From: Paenibacillus lentus
Lineage (GTDB): Bacteria; Bacillota; Bacilli; Paenibacillales; Paenibacillaceae
Length of the DNA: 64,000 nucleotides
Reading direction: 5' to 3'
NCBI RefSeq assembly: GCF_003931855.1
Contig: NZ_CP034248.1
Span: 496,001-560,000, forward strand
The position numbers and the translations under genes are program-made. Below the pieces are notes generated by a model that worked only from the letters and a program-made list of their open reading frames with translations, was not told the origin of the DNA and ran no database searches. Of this stretch, positions 16,877 to 25,172 are shown piece after piece. Position 1 is the first letter of the stretch. Each line of letters begins with the position of its first letter.

Positions 16877-18346
16877 TCAGACTGTTGAAGTAATTGATTT
16901 TCTATGCAAGAAAACATACTTTCCACGGAAATCCAGAATCGAAAGGATTAAAATATAAGGTGAGTTCCCGTTTGTACGAGAAAAAAGCTTGGCTAGGTGC
17001 CTTGCTATTTTCTTAATGTTCTGCACTATGGCAGTCATCAGTGCTTGTTCCTGCACTTTTTCCCGGCCACGCAAACGGGAAATGCGAAGCCCATGGAGCA
17101 CTTTGGCATCCGCGAAGCTTCGCTCAACTGTTTTACAACGGAGCTTATACAAGATCTGTCCTGAAGAGCTACGGTAATTCGCTTCTACTCGCTCTTTAAA
17201 CCCTTCCCAAACATGCCGCTGAATTTTACGTTTACGATTTTTGCTTGATGTACAGCTATCCAATAATGGGCATTGGCCACATAAGTCAGGGTTGGACATA
17301 TATTCTTTGTATCCATTGCGATTGGTTGTGTGGTAAGTCAGCTTAGATCCATTGGGACATATATAAGCGTCTTGTTGCGGGTCATAGGAAAACTCTTCTT
17401 TGGGTATAGTCCCCTCTGCTGTAGGGGCATTACGAGTAGCGATGACACTGAAAATACCCATCTCGCTTGTTTTTTTGCATATGTAGGGCGTCATATATCC
17501 TGAATCCAAAGCAACAGCTTCTAACGTATTGTGAAAGTCAAATGTATCGATCTGTCTTTGAAGTCTTTCTATATAAACGGTTGAGTCATTCACATTTCCA
17601 GGGGTAACATGGACATCCGTAATGAGATTGAATTTGTGATCGACTGTACGATGATCCAAATAATAAAACCCTTCGGGTTTGCCTTTACGCTTCATAAAGC
17701 CACTTTCTGGATCGGTGTTACTCACTCGCAGTTTTTTTTCAATCGTTTCGTTTTTCACGGGCGGCAGCGGCTTTTTTCCATGACGCTCTCGTTCTTGATT
17801 AACAGCTGTCTCCAATTCTTTTAAATATTCAAGGGGCGTTTCCGTCACAACTTGCATCGATGAACGATTTTTATTCGCGTTAGCTTGGATGTGCGTTGAA
17901 TCAGTAATGAGAACACGTCCCCCTACCATGTTATGACGGATGGCCAAACGGACTACTTCGTCAAAAATGTCTTGAAAAATGGTAGATCCTTTGAATCGCA
18001 CATTACGGTTGTAACTAATCGTCGAGTGATCCGGCACAGGATCCGTTAAGCCTAGACCAAGGAACCAGCGGTAGGCTACGTCCGTTTTAATTTCTTGCTC
18101 TAATTGCCTTTCGGAGTGAATGCCATACAAATAACCAATCAGCATCATTTTGAAAAGGCGAATCGGGTGAATTGGAGGCCTCCCTAATGTGCCGTGATAG
18201 TAGGGGCGAGTCATCTCCGTAATAAATGAAAAATCTACGTTTTCATCAATGATTCGTAGTAAATGATCTTTTGGTACAAGCATATCTATACTAACCAATT
18301 CAATTTGATTTCTATCTTGTTGAATGTTAGGCAACTCGCGCACCAC
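16877..18346 (-). CDS. IS1182-family transposase (DDE)
   Basis: A 489-residue transposase. The N-terminal DUF772-type domain (about 15-115, with [17 protein letters not shown] and [11 protein letters not shown]) is followed by the DDE core: Asp in [13 protein letters not shown], Asp in [10 protein letters not shown], and Glu near [13 protein letters not shown] Cys cluster in [14 protein letters not shown] is typical of IS1182. It appears intact. The TGA stop lies in the left inverted repeat and its last base is supplied by the target copy. The start at 18346 sits close to the right end. It is unrelated to the sugar genes. Confidence 0.93.
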   Translation of the reverse strand: MVRELPNIQQDRNQIELVSIDMLVPKDHLLRIIDENVDFSFITEMTRPYYHGTLGRPPIHPIRLFKMMLIGYLYGIHSERQLEQEIKTDVAYRWFLGLGLTDPVPDHSTISYNRNVRFKGSTIFQDIFDEVVRLAIRHNMVGGRVLITDSTHIQANANKNRSSMQVVTETPLEYLKELETAVNQERERHGKKPLPPVKNETIEKKLRVSNTDPESGFMKRKGKPEGFYYLDHRTVDHKFNLITDVHVTPGNVNDSTVYIERLQRQIDTFDFHNTLEAVALDSGYMTPYICKKTSEMGIFSVIATRNAPTAEGTIPKEEFSYDPQQDAYICPNGSKLTYHTTNRNGYKEYMSNPDLCGQCPLLDSCTSSKNRKRKIQRHVWEGFKERVEANYRSSSGQILYKLRCKTVERSFADAKVLHGLRISRLRGREKVQEQALMTAIVQNIKKIARHLAKLFSRTNGNSPYILILSILDFRGKYVFLHRKSITSTV

Positions 18347-18422
18347 ACTTTCAATATATTACCTATATTATACCAAATTAATGCGGTAATGTGATCTAGA
18401 TAGGGGCTTTTTCAACAGTCTG
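16878..18422 (-). mobile_element. IS1182-family insertion with 7-bp target duplication
   Basis: Terminal inverted repeats CAGACTGTTGAA (16878-16889) and TTCAACAGTCTG (18411-18422) are perfect. The 7-bp sequence AGGTTTT occurs directly on both sides (16871-16877 and 18423-18429), a clean target duplication and a sign of fairly recent insertion. It landed inside the second copy of an ~80-base intergenic repeat, and removing it restores that copy. Confidence 0.92.
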
Positions 18423-19027
18423 AGGTTTTACAGCTAGTTCCCTCTAACAGGGCCAAAACGGTTGATCTAACTACATGAAATACATCTAGTTACCTTACCT
18501 ATGTTTGTTTCTCTACGCTTTTAGCTGCACCTTCTCCAGCACTATATACTTCTAGCTATCTTACCTAACTTTACCTCTTACTGAACTACCTAGGAACAAT
18601 ATAAATCAGGGGTTTCAATTTTTGAAGAGACAGATTCCAGTTCAATTTAAGGAGCGCGGGAGGAGCGCGGCAAGGCGCTACGGCGGAGGTGTGGAGCTTC
18701 TAGAGCACGGAGCTTTTAAATCGCGGGGCTTTCGGGACAGCCCTTCTGCCCCTTCTGCCCCTTCTGCCCGTCTACCTAACCGCCCACATTACTACCAAAA
18801 TTACATCCCCGCCCCTTACCCTGCCCCTGTACCAGACTGCACGAACAATTAGCACCTGTATAAATCCTCGCTCTAAAACAACCGATCGCACGCAAAGCAC
18901 CGTGCTAACAGCATCATACCCGGCACCTCCCCGCAAATACCCGCTCCAGCCTCCCAGCTAAGCTACAGGCCGTCCCGACCGACCGCCGTCATGCAGCAAT
19001 GCACCGCGCGCTGGGAGCTGCGCGGTT
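18423..19027. other. Intergenic stretch right of the IS
   Basis: It contains the right part of the interrupted ~80-base repeat, a GC-rich patch with repeated GGAGCGCGG, a ten-base repeat CCCCTTCTGC in three copies (18741-18770), and an ACCGCGC/GCGCGGT hairpin (19003-19026) directly after the AraC stop on the minus strand. An open frame at 18622-18852 is judged non-coding. Confidence 0.45.
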
Positions 19028-19888
19028 CTACTGGCCGCCCCGGTTACGGTAGCTTCTTGGGGAGAGTCCGGTAATTCTTTTGAATACCCGAGAGAAATAA
19101 AACGTATCTTTATAACCTAGAGCCTCGCCGATTTCCTTCACAGACAGCTCCGTGTTGAGCAAAATATTTCTAGCCTCCGCCACCTTCAGACGGTGAAGGA
19201 ACTCATTCAGTGGATAGCCTGTATAATCATGGACGATTCGCCGGAGCGTAGACACGGATATATGATGCCGCGCTGCCATTTGGGCAGGCTCCTGAGGCGT
19301 ATGCAAAGACTGAGACAGATCCTCAATTACCTTCAGAACGAATCTCTCCCGATTATTCACCTCACGGCGATCCGATTGCGATACAACATCATATAGAAAA
19401 GATTCCAGCATAAGCGCGGCCCGATCCAGGTTGGTCGGTACCCCGCTGTCAATCAGCATGAACATCATCTCCATGCGGTGAATGAGCGAATCATCGAAGG
19501 CCGCCTTTTTTACCAGACATGGATGAGGCAGCCAGGACTCCAGCCATTCGTCCACCCGGCTCCCATCTACGGTGAAGTAGTACTCATCCCAATAACCATC
19601 CTCATGAGGGCCATAATGAAATACCGCATCGGGAAAAAGACAAAACCAGCTGCCCGCCTCAACCTGCTGCAACTCGCCATCATTAACCTGATAATAGCCA
19701 CTGCCGCCCGTGATCATCACAAAAGCCCAATGGTTGAATTTGGCCTGGCTGCGCTGCAGCGTTCTTCCCGGCAAATGGCCAGCATTCACCAGGCTCAGCG
19801 ATCTAACCTTCCGCCTACTTGCATCCACCATTGGATTAAAGATTCGAATCGGATGAGAACTGATCATATAGTCCATGTATTTTGTCAT
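19028..19888 (-). CDS. AraC-family transcriptional regulator
   Basis: A regulator of about 286 residues. The N-terminal part (about 20-160) looks like a cupin-type ligand-binding domain, and the C-terminal part (about 185-285) carries two helix-turn-helix motifs, the second with IGEALGYKDTFYFSRVFKR and the closing GLSPRSYR typical of the family. It lies divergent from the oxidoreductase/epimerase genes, so it most likely controls them in response to a sugar or polyol. The start at 19888 has GGGGAG ten bases upstream; 19906 and 19876 are alternatives. A pair of identical 14-bp sites lies in the shared promoter region. Confidence 0.88.
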   Translation of the reverse strand: MTKYMDYMISSHPIRIFNPMVDASRRKVRSLSLVNAGHLPGRTLQRSQAKFNHWAFVMITGGSGYYQVNDGELQQVEAGSWFCLFPDAVFHYGPHEDGYWDEYYFTVDGSRVDEWLESWLPHPCLVKKAAFDDSLIHRMEMMFMLIDSGVPTNLDRAALMLESFLYDVVSQSDRREVNNRERFVLKVIEDLSQSLHTPQEPAQMAARHHISVSTLRRIVHDYTGYPLNEFLHRLKVAEARNILLNTELSVKEIGEALGYKDTFYFSRVFKRITGLSPRSYRNRGGQ

Positions 19889-19932
19889 CCTATACATTCT
19901 CCCCATAAAACAACTGTGTTAAGTTAATGTTG

Positions 19933-19995
19933 ATCCAAATCAAATATGAATAAATATAACATATCTGTGCTGATTCGTCCTATCCAAATCAAATA
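19933..19995 (+). promoter_or_regulatory. Direct 14-bp repeats, candidate AraC operators
   Basis: ATCCAAATCAAATA occurs exactly at 19933-19946 and 19982-19995, 49 bp apart in the same direction, between the divergent regulator and oxidoreductase genes. Spaced direct repeats are a usual AraC-family operator form. The link to this regulator is inferred. Confidence 0.6.
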
Positions 19996-20019
19996 AAATC
20001 CGCACAGATTAACGAAAGG

Positions 20020-20034
20020 ATGTAAGCGCACGCA
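20020..20034 (+). promoter_or_regulatory. Candidate CcpA (cre) site at the oxidoreductase start
   Basis: ATGTAAGCGCACGCA meets every fixed base of WTGNAANCGNWNNCW. It overlaps the space between ribosome site and start codon, where bound CcpA would act as a roadblock. Confidence 0.55.
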
Positions 20035-21092
20035 TGAGTGAACTGAAAATTGGTCTTATCGGTACCGGATCGATCTCGGAATCCCATCTGCAAGCTTATC
20101 AAGCCAATCCAAAAGTACAACTGGTCGCTGTCTGTGATTTGAACGAGGACAGAGTACGTAATACCGCTGCAAAATACAACATTCCGCACGTATACACCGA
20201 CTATCATGAGCTGCTTGCCCATCCAGAGCTACAAGCGATCAGCATTTGCACCTGGAATAATTCACATGCGGAAATCAGCATCGCCGCACTGCGAGCGGGT
20301 AAAAACGTCCTCTGCGAAAAACCGCTCTGCAAAACCGTGGATGAAGCGCTGCAAATGGAACAGGCCGTCCGCGAGACCGGCAAGCTGCTCCAGGTCGGCT
20401 ATGTCCGGCGCCACGCCTCCAACATCGCCGTATTGAAGAAATTTATCGATGCGGGCGACCTTGGTGATATTTACTACGCCAAAGCCAGCCTCATTCGCCG
20501 CCTCGGCAATCCGGGCGGTTGGTTCGCAGACCACGAGCGTTCCGGCGGCGGCCCGCTGATAGACATCGGTGTTCATGCCATCGATCTCTGCTGGTACCTG
20601 ATGGGCAAGCCCAAGGTAAAATCCGTCAGCGGCAACACGTATAACAAGCTCGGCAACCGTTCGAACATTCAAAACTATGAGTTCTACCAAGCCGCCGATT
20701 ACGATGCATCGCTAAATACCGTCGAGGATATGGCCAATGCCCTGATCCGCTTTGAAAACGGTGCCTCCCTCATGGTCGATGTCAGCTTCTCGCTGCACGC
20801 CAAAGAGAACTCGGCGCAAATCAATATTTACGGCGACAAAGGCGGCGCCGAAATCGAGCCCGTATTGTCCATCGTCACGGAACGCCATGACACGATCATT
20901 AACATCGATCCACAAATCAGCACGCCGGGCTTTGACTTCCAAGGAGCCTTCAATCGCGAAATCAATCATTTTGTCGACAGCTGTCTCGGATTGATCGACA
21001 CAAACAGCCCCGTAGAGGACGGCGTGGAAATGATCAAAATTTTGAACGCGATTTACCAGTCCGCCGCAGAAGGCCGCGAAATTCATTTCTAG
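20034..21092 (+). CDS. Gfo/Idh/MocA-family NAD(P)-dependent oxidoreductase
   Basis: A 352-residue cytoplasmic oxidoreductase. A Rossmann fold begins IGLIGTGSISESHL, the catalytic Lys lies in CEKPLCKT near residue 95, and the second domain has GPLIDIGVHAIDL with the conserved Asp and His. Such enzymes oxidise inositol, sugars or sugar acids to keto forms. With two downstream isomerase/epimerase-fold genes it suggests a short polyol or rare-sugar pathway like inositol use. The ATG follows GAAAGGATG at a long spacing; the next gene is 555 bases away, so cotranscription is uncertain. Exact substrate unknown. Confidence 0.9.
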   Translation: MSELKIGLIGTGSISESHLQAYQANPKVQLVAVCDLNEDRVRNTAAKYNIPHVYTDYHELLAHPELQAISICTWNNSHAEISIAALRAGKNVLCEKPLCKTVDEALQMEQAVRETGKLLQVGYVRRHASNIAVLKKFIDAGDLGDIYYAKASLIRRLGNPGGWFADHERSGGGPLIDIGVHAIDLCWYLMGKPKVKSVSGNTYNKLGNRSNIQNYEFYQAADYDASLNTVEDMANALIRFENGASLMVDVSFSLHAKENSAQINIYGDKGGAEIEPVLSIVTERHDTIINIDPQISTPGFDFQGAFNREINHFVDSCLGLIDTNSPVEDGVEMIKILNAIYQSAAEGREIHF

Positions 21093-21647
21093 GTCGACTT
21101 TTATCACGAAGTAATCCGAAGAAGAAGCAGCTACATCGAATCTTTCATTCATCCTCGAAGAGCTTATGCTTTCGAAGTGTGTTTCCTTGGAAACATTTCA
21201 GGTGCTCATGCAGGCTTCTCCAAGTGTAGGCTTCGGGGTCATTTTCTTCGAAAACGTGTAACTCCGCTCCTCCTGAAAGCTTAGCGAAGCAAAACTCACT
21301 ACGGGAGCATGGATTCGGTACTCACAACCTATAGCTTTTGAAAAAACGCACATCGGAAGGTTAAGCATCATTGCTAAAAAGGCGACATTGGACTATGCAG
21401 GCTACGAGTACGTACGAAATGATCTATTGTTCTTATTGTTCTTATTGTTCTTATTGTTCTTAATCTTCTTAATGTTCTTATGATCGCTGTTGCCCCCATA
21501 TTTTTTAATTGAGTCTTTCTATTCGTTGAAATTCGAAGACAAGGGCGACCGTTGCACTTCTTCAGAATCATTTCGTGCTCTCTGCTGTTGTCATGCCATT
21601 TGTTCGACTTATATAATCAAACATTTATTTAAAGGAGGCGAAGGAAA
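21093..21647. other. Intergenic stretch with a nine-base tandem repeat
   Basis: No gene was found. At 21427-21480 about six copies of TTCTTATTG occur. GGTGCTCATGCAGGCTTCTC near 21201 matches a sequence in the PTS gap at 11163. AAAGGAGG at the right end is the ribosome site of the next gene. Confidence 0.5.
21427..21480. repeat. Nine-base TTCTTATTG tandem repeat
   Basis: Four nearly perfect and two variant copies of a nine-base pyrimidine-rich unit, without stem formation or coding potential. Confidence 0.8.
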
Positions 21648-22526
21648 GTGACATTGAACAACAAAATCGGCGTCATTGTCGACAGCTTTGGGATCGGCGT
21701 CACAGAAGGACTGAAAAAAGCCAAAGAAGTTGGCGCAGAAGGGGTTCAAATCTACGCTGTATCCGGCGAGATGGATCCGGCGGCGCTTACGCCAGCCAAA
21801 CGCAAAGAGCTGCGCAGCTATATTGAAGGGCTTGGTCTCGAAATATCCGCCCTTTGCGGCGATCTCGCCGGACACGGTTTCCAGGATGCCGAGGCCAATC
21901 CCGCGAAAATCGAAAAATCTAAGCGTATCCTCGACCTGGCTGTCGAGCTGGGCACCCCCGTTGTAACGACGCATATCGGCATCGTCCCGGATGATAAGAA
22001 CGGGCGCATTTACGAGTCCATGCAGCAGGCCTGTGAAGAGCTTGGCGTGTACGCAAAGAGCATGAACGCTTATTTTGCCATTGAGACCGGGCCGGAACCA
22101 GCCGCACATTTAAAAAGCTTCCTGGATACGCTGAGCACGAACGGCGTTTCAGTCAACTTCGATCCCGCCAACATGGTGATGGTCACTGGCGATGATCCTG
22201 TAGAGGGTGTCAAACTGCTGAAGGACTATATCGTCCACACCCATGTCAAGGATGGGCGGCGGCTGCGCCCGGTTGATCCGAGAGATGTATACGGCTTCCT
22301 GGGATACAGTGCTATGGATCACGAGAAAATCGCCGAAATGGCCTCCTCTGGAGCGGCCTTTGAAGAGCTGCCGCTGGGAGATGGCGCAGTGGACTTCCCT
22401 GCCTATTTTACCGCGCTGCAGGAAATCGGCTACAAGGGATATTTGACCATTGAGCGCGAGGTCGGCGACAACCCGGCAGAGGATATCCGCAAGGCTGTGG
22501 AATTCATTCGCGCTTACCGTGGCTAG
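21648..22526 (+). CDS. Sugar phosphate isomerase/epimerase, TIM barrel (AP_endonuc_2 type)
   Basis: A 292-residue enzyme starting at GTG after AAAGGAGG. Conserved metal and substrate residues of the xylose-isomerase-like barrel are visible: His in TTHIGIVPD, Glu in AIETGPEPA, Asp in VNFDPANMV, His in VHTHVKDGR, and Glu in TIEREVGD. Such enzymes act as hydroxypyruvate, inosose or ketose isomerases, epimerases or dehydratases; the reaction here is not assigned. It pairs with the next gene, 129 bases downstream, and with the oxidoreductase upstream as a small catabolic set. Confidence 0.88.
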   Translation: MTLNNKIGVIVDSFGIGVTEGLKKAKEVGAEGVQIYAVSGEMDPAALTPAKRKELRSYIEGLGLEISALCGDLAGHGFQDAEANPAKIEKSKRILDLAVELGTPVVTTHIGIVPDDKNGRIYESMQQACEELGVYAKSMNAYFAIETGPEPAAHLKSFLDTLSTNGVSVNFDPANMVMVTGDDPVEGVKLLKDYIVHTHVKDGRRLRPVDPRDVYGFLGYSAMDHEKIAEMASSGAAFEELPLGDGAVDFPAYFTALQEIGYKGYLTIEREVGDNPAEDIRKAVEFIRAYRG

Positions 22527-22655
22527 AGCCGGCTTGAGTCAAAACAAATCTAGCACGCAGCAGACAACAGGCTTGCCTCTGGGCAGCGGTTTCGTCTTCA
22601 CAGCAAAGATACTCGCCCGCCCTAACCATACCGAAAATGAAAAGGAGTCATCCTT

Positions 22656-23516
22656 ATGAAATTAGGAATCAGCTCTTACAGCTTATATCAAGCCATGCAT
22701 ACTGGCAGCATGACCATTGAAGACGTCATCGAATGGGTTGCTGAAATCGGCGCCAGCCATATCGAAATCGTCCCGGGACTCGGCTTTGATTTTGAGGCCA
22801 ATCCGGAATTGGAGGAGCAAATCAGAGAAAAGGCCGCAGCAGCTGGTCTGGATATTTCCAACTATGCGATCGGCGCCAACTTCGTCACTGATACAGAGGA
22901 GCAATACGAGGCTGAAATCGCCCGGGTCATCAGCGAGGTTGACCGCGTTCATCGCTTAGGCGCCAAGCTGATGCGCCATGATGTCGCTTCCCGGCCGGAT
23001 ACTTCCATTGCCCGCTTCAATGAAGACCTGGCGAAGGTCGCCGCAGCGTGCCAGCGCATTGCCGACCATGCCAAGCAGTATAATATAACGACAAGCGTGG
23101 AGAATCACGGCTACTACGTGCAGGCCAGTGACCGGGTACAGACCCTTATCCATGCGGTGAATCGCCCGAACTTCAAAACCACGCTTGATGTCGGCAACTT
23201 CGTATGCGTAGACGAAAACCCGGTTTCCGCCGTGAAAAACAACCTGCCGTACGCATCCATGATTCATATCAAGGATTTTTACATCCGTCCATCGTATCGC
23301 AACCCGGGCGACGGCTGGTTCAGAAGCACAGGCGGCGATTACCTTCGCGGCGCTATCGCCGGGCACGGCGACCTCGATTTATACGAAATCCTGCGCTTGA
23401 TCAAGGCATCCGGATACGACGGCTACATGTCCATCGAATACGAAGGCATGGAGGATTGCCGACAAGGCACGAAAATCGCCTTCGCCAACGTAAAACGCAT
23501 TTGGAACGAGATCTGA
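22656..23516 (+). CDS. Sugar phosphate isomerase/epimerase, second gene
   Basis: A 286-residue barrel enzyme of the same superfamily as its neighbour but clearly distinct. Expected metal ligands occur in TSVENHGYY, TTLDVGNFV, MIHIKDFY and MSIEYEGME. The start follows AAAAGGAGT. Having two different members next to a Gfo/Idh oxidoreductase is common in inositol-like or rare-sugar pathways, where one may isomerise and the other epimerise or dehydrate the keto sugar; this division of labour is inferred. A strong hairpin ends the unit downstream. Confidence 0.88.
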   Translation: MKLGISSYSLYQAMHTGSMTIEDVIEWVAEIGASHIEIVPGLGFDFEANPELEEQIREKAAAAGLDISNYAIGANFVTDTEEQYEAEIARVISEVDRVHRLGAKLMRHDVASRPDTSIARFNEDLAKVAAACQRIADHAKQYNITTSVENHGYYVQASDRVQTLIHAVNRPNFKTTLDVGNFVCVDENPVSAVKNNLPYASMIHIKDFYIRPSYRNPGDGWFRSTGGDYLRGAIAGHGDLDLYEILRLIKASGYDGYMSIEYEGMEDCRQGTKIAFANVKRIWNEI

Positions 23517-23554
23517 CTTCAGCCGCTAGGCACCATCCCTCCCAAACGATTTAG

Positions 23555-23638
23555 CCCCTCTTGGACGGCAGCGAGAGACGACAGCTGTATAATGTGCCAA
23601 GCGCAGAAGTCTCTCAGCCGCCGACTAGAGGGGATTTT
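23555..23638 (+). terminator. Long hairpin ending the oxidoreductase/epimerase unit
   Basis: CCCCTCT...AGAGGGG and GAGAGAC...GTCTCTC pair around a 29-base loop, followed by ATTTT. The outer stem is interrupted by small bulges. A terminator role fits its place between convergent genes. Confidence 0.6.
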
Positions 23639-23675
23639 GGCTGGGGAGGAATACTCCTCAGTTACCGGATTCCCC

Positions 23676-24053
23676 TCATTTATCTTGAGAGCTGTTAGCC
23701 ACATCCGTTATTTCGGATGCCACGGCAGCATCCTTTGTGGCTTCTGCCAGATTCAATCCGATGACACCGGCGATAATCAGCATGAGACAGATCGCTTTGA
23801 ACCAGGTCATCTGTTCCTTGAACAGGAACATGCCCACGATGACGATCAGCACCGTGCCTAGCCCTGACCAAATGGCATAAGCCGTGCCAACATTCAGACT
23901 TTTGAGCGACATGCTCAAGGAAGAGAAGCTAAGCATATAGAAGACGGCCATGCCAATAGAAGGCCATAACCGGGTGAAGCCCTCCGACATTTTCATCGAG
24001 GTTGTGCCGATCACTTCAAATAAAATCGCAAGCGCGAGCCATACATAGGCCAT
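23676..24053 (-). CDS. SMR-family multidrug efflux protein
   Basis: A 125-residue membrane protein with four hydrophobic segments. The essential Glu of small multidrug resistance pumps lies in ILFEVIGTTSMK near residue 13, and later family blocks AYAIWSGLGT and ISFKE-like FKEQMTW are present. It should work as a dimer that exchanges protons for cationic drugs or guanidinium-type compounds. Start: ATG at 24053 after AAAGGAG. It follows a TetR gene on the same strand and is likely under its control. Only one SMR gene is present, so a homodimer is expected. Confidence 0.92.
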   Translation of the reverse strand: MAYVWLALAILFEVIGTTSMKMSEGFTRLWPSIGMAVFYMLSFSSLSMSLKSLNVGTAYAIWSGLGTVLIVIVGMFLFKEQMTWFKAICLMLIIAGVIGLNLAEATKDAAVASEITDVANSSQDK

Positions 24054-24098
24054 AACTAGTAAACTCCTTTTTCTCAAAAAATTAACTTACTCAACAGA

Positions 24099-24138
24099 AT
24101 GGGGCCTAATGGGGCCTAATGGAGCCTGATCGAGCCTT
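24099..24138. repeat. Ten-base tandem repeat between TetR and SMR genes
   Basis: Four copies of ATGGGGCCTA, the last two altered. It lies between the TetR stop and the SMR ribosome site, inside the presumed transcript. Confidence 0.7.
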
Positions 24139-24163
24139 CTTTCGAGAATCATCCACCGCGTTC

Positions 24164-24733
24164 CTACTCCATCCTTCTCTCCTCAATAATGCCACTCAAC
24201 AAAATATCCACGATTTCGCCCAGCGCTTCCTGAAGGGTGAGACCGTCATGCCGTGATACCGACACGTATTCAGTGAGTCGATACAGTGAACCGATATACA
24301 TTTGCATGAAAATCTCGAAGTTAAACGGCTTGACCTCACCGCTCTGCACGCCTTCCTCAATAAGCTGCCTAATTCCATCCCAGCCTTCGCGCATGTACTC
24401 GTCCGCATAGCCCCATGCTTTCGGGTACCCGGTACGAAGCTCATCCAGCATTCGCAAATCCTTAAAGGCCAGGCCGACGGGCAAAACGGCAAGCGACTGC
24501 CGAAGTTTCTCCCGCAGACTTAGCGTCTCATCCTCCCGAATTCGTCTCTCCATCGCCCGCATTTCCTGAACGGATTGCTGAATAATCGCGCTAACCAATG
24601 CTTCTTTGGATGAAAAATGCTGATACAACGTCTTCGTGCTCATGCCGAGGCGTGCAGTCACGTCCCGAATCGAAAATTTCAACCCCCGATAGCCGATCTC
24701 GGTTACCGCCGCTTGAATGATGGACTCTTTCAA
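24164..24733 (-). CDS. TetR-family repressor
   Basis: A 189-residue regulator. The N-terminal helix-turn-helix reads FSIRDVTARLGMSTKTLYQHFSS (here split over residues 20-42), followed by a helical ligand-binding domain. It starts at TTG 24733; the ribosome site is weak. It is upstream of the SMR efflux gene with 110 bases between, so it probably represses the pump and itself until a drug-like ligand binds. No operator palindrome was clear in the upstream stretch. Confidence 0.88.
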   Translation of the reverse strand: MKESIIQAAVTEIGYRGLKFSIRDVTARLGMSTKTLYQHFSSKEALVSAIIQQSVQEMRAMERRIREDETLSLREKLRQSLAVLPVGLAFKDLRMLDELRTGYPKAWGYADEYMREGWDGIRQLIEEGVQSGEVKPFNFEIFMQMYIGSLYRLTEYVSVSRHDGLTLQEALGEIVDILLSGIIEERRME

Positions 24734-24863
24734 GAATCTACACCTACCCTAATTCTGCTTTTTTTTCAACTGGCTGGTCCTCTGAAAAACACGGAAAACA
24801 ATTTGTTTTATATGTTTTCCATGTTACTGTCCCCATATTCCAAAGTCAATTTTTCTTGCATGA

Positions 24864-24913
24864 GAAAAAAAAAGACCGTCTCCTTAGCCTATAGGCATTG
24901 GAAACAGTCTTTT
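24864..24913 (-). terminator. Terminator of the mannoside operon
   Basis: The minus strand folds AAAAGAC..GTTTCC with GGAGAC..GTCTTTT around CCTATAGG and ends in a run of T. It is about 260 bases past the last stop codon, after a repeat tract. Confidence 0.7.
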
Positions 24914-24926
24914 CAACATCGACTGT

Positions 24927-25060
24927 CTTGTCTTGTTTTGTTTTGTTTTGTCTTAGCTTTGCTTTGCTTAGCTTTGCTTTGCTTAGCTTGGCTAGGTTTG
25001 ACTTGCTTTGCTTTGCTTTGCTTAGCTTGGTTTGGTTTGATTTGGCTTGGCTTAGCTTAT
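24927..25060. repeat. Five-base TTTGC/TTAGC tandem repeat tract
   Basis: About 130 bases of five-base units (TTTGC, TTAGC, TTGGC, TTTTG) in mixed order, between the alpha-mannosidase stop codon and its terminator. Same architecture as at 13795-14222 and 9575-9770. Confidence 0.8.
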
Positions 25061-25172
25061 CGACCCGGCAATTACTTATCGCCACCTAACTTAACCTGAA
25101 TTAATCCAACTTAACTCAGGGAGCCAGTCATGTCTGTAGTCATCAGCATGCCGTCAGCAGATAATTATGACC

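Larger units (their letters stand above)
16131..16877. other. Long intergenic stretch with tandem repeats
   Basis: About 750 bases without a credible gene. It carries a TCCTTTCCTG ten-base repeat (16304-16360), an ACTCAAGTAC ten-base repeat (16655-16716), and the first copy of an ~80-base element (about 16748-16831) whose second copy was hit by the IS at 16878. The thioredoxin promoter should lie in its first part, but I cannot place it. Confidence 0.5.
24734..25172. other. Intergenic stretch with terminator and repeats
   Basis: A 439-base gap holding the TetR promoter area, the terminator at 24864-24913 and the TTTGC/TTAGC repeats at 24927-25060. The part right of the terminator would be transcribed as the 3' end of the mannosidase mRNA. 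Confidence 0.5.

Noticed and set aside
18622-18852. A 76-codon plus-strand frame between the IS and the AraC gene.
   Set aside because: It has no ribosome site and ends in a ten-base tandem repeat; it looks like an accidental frame in GC-rich sequence.
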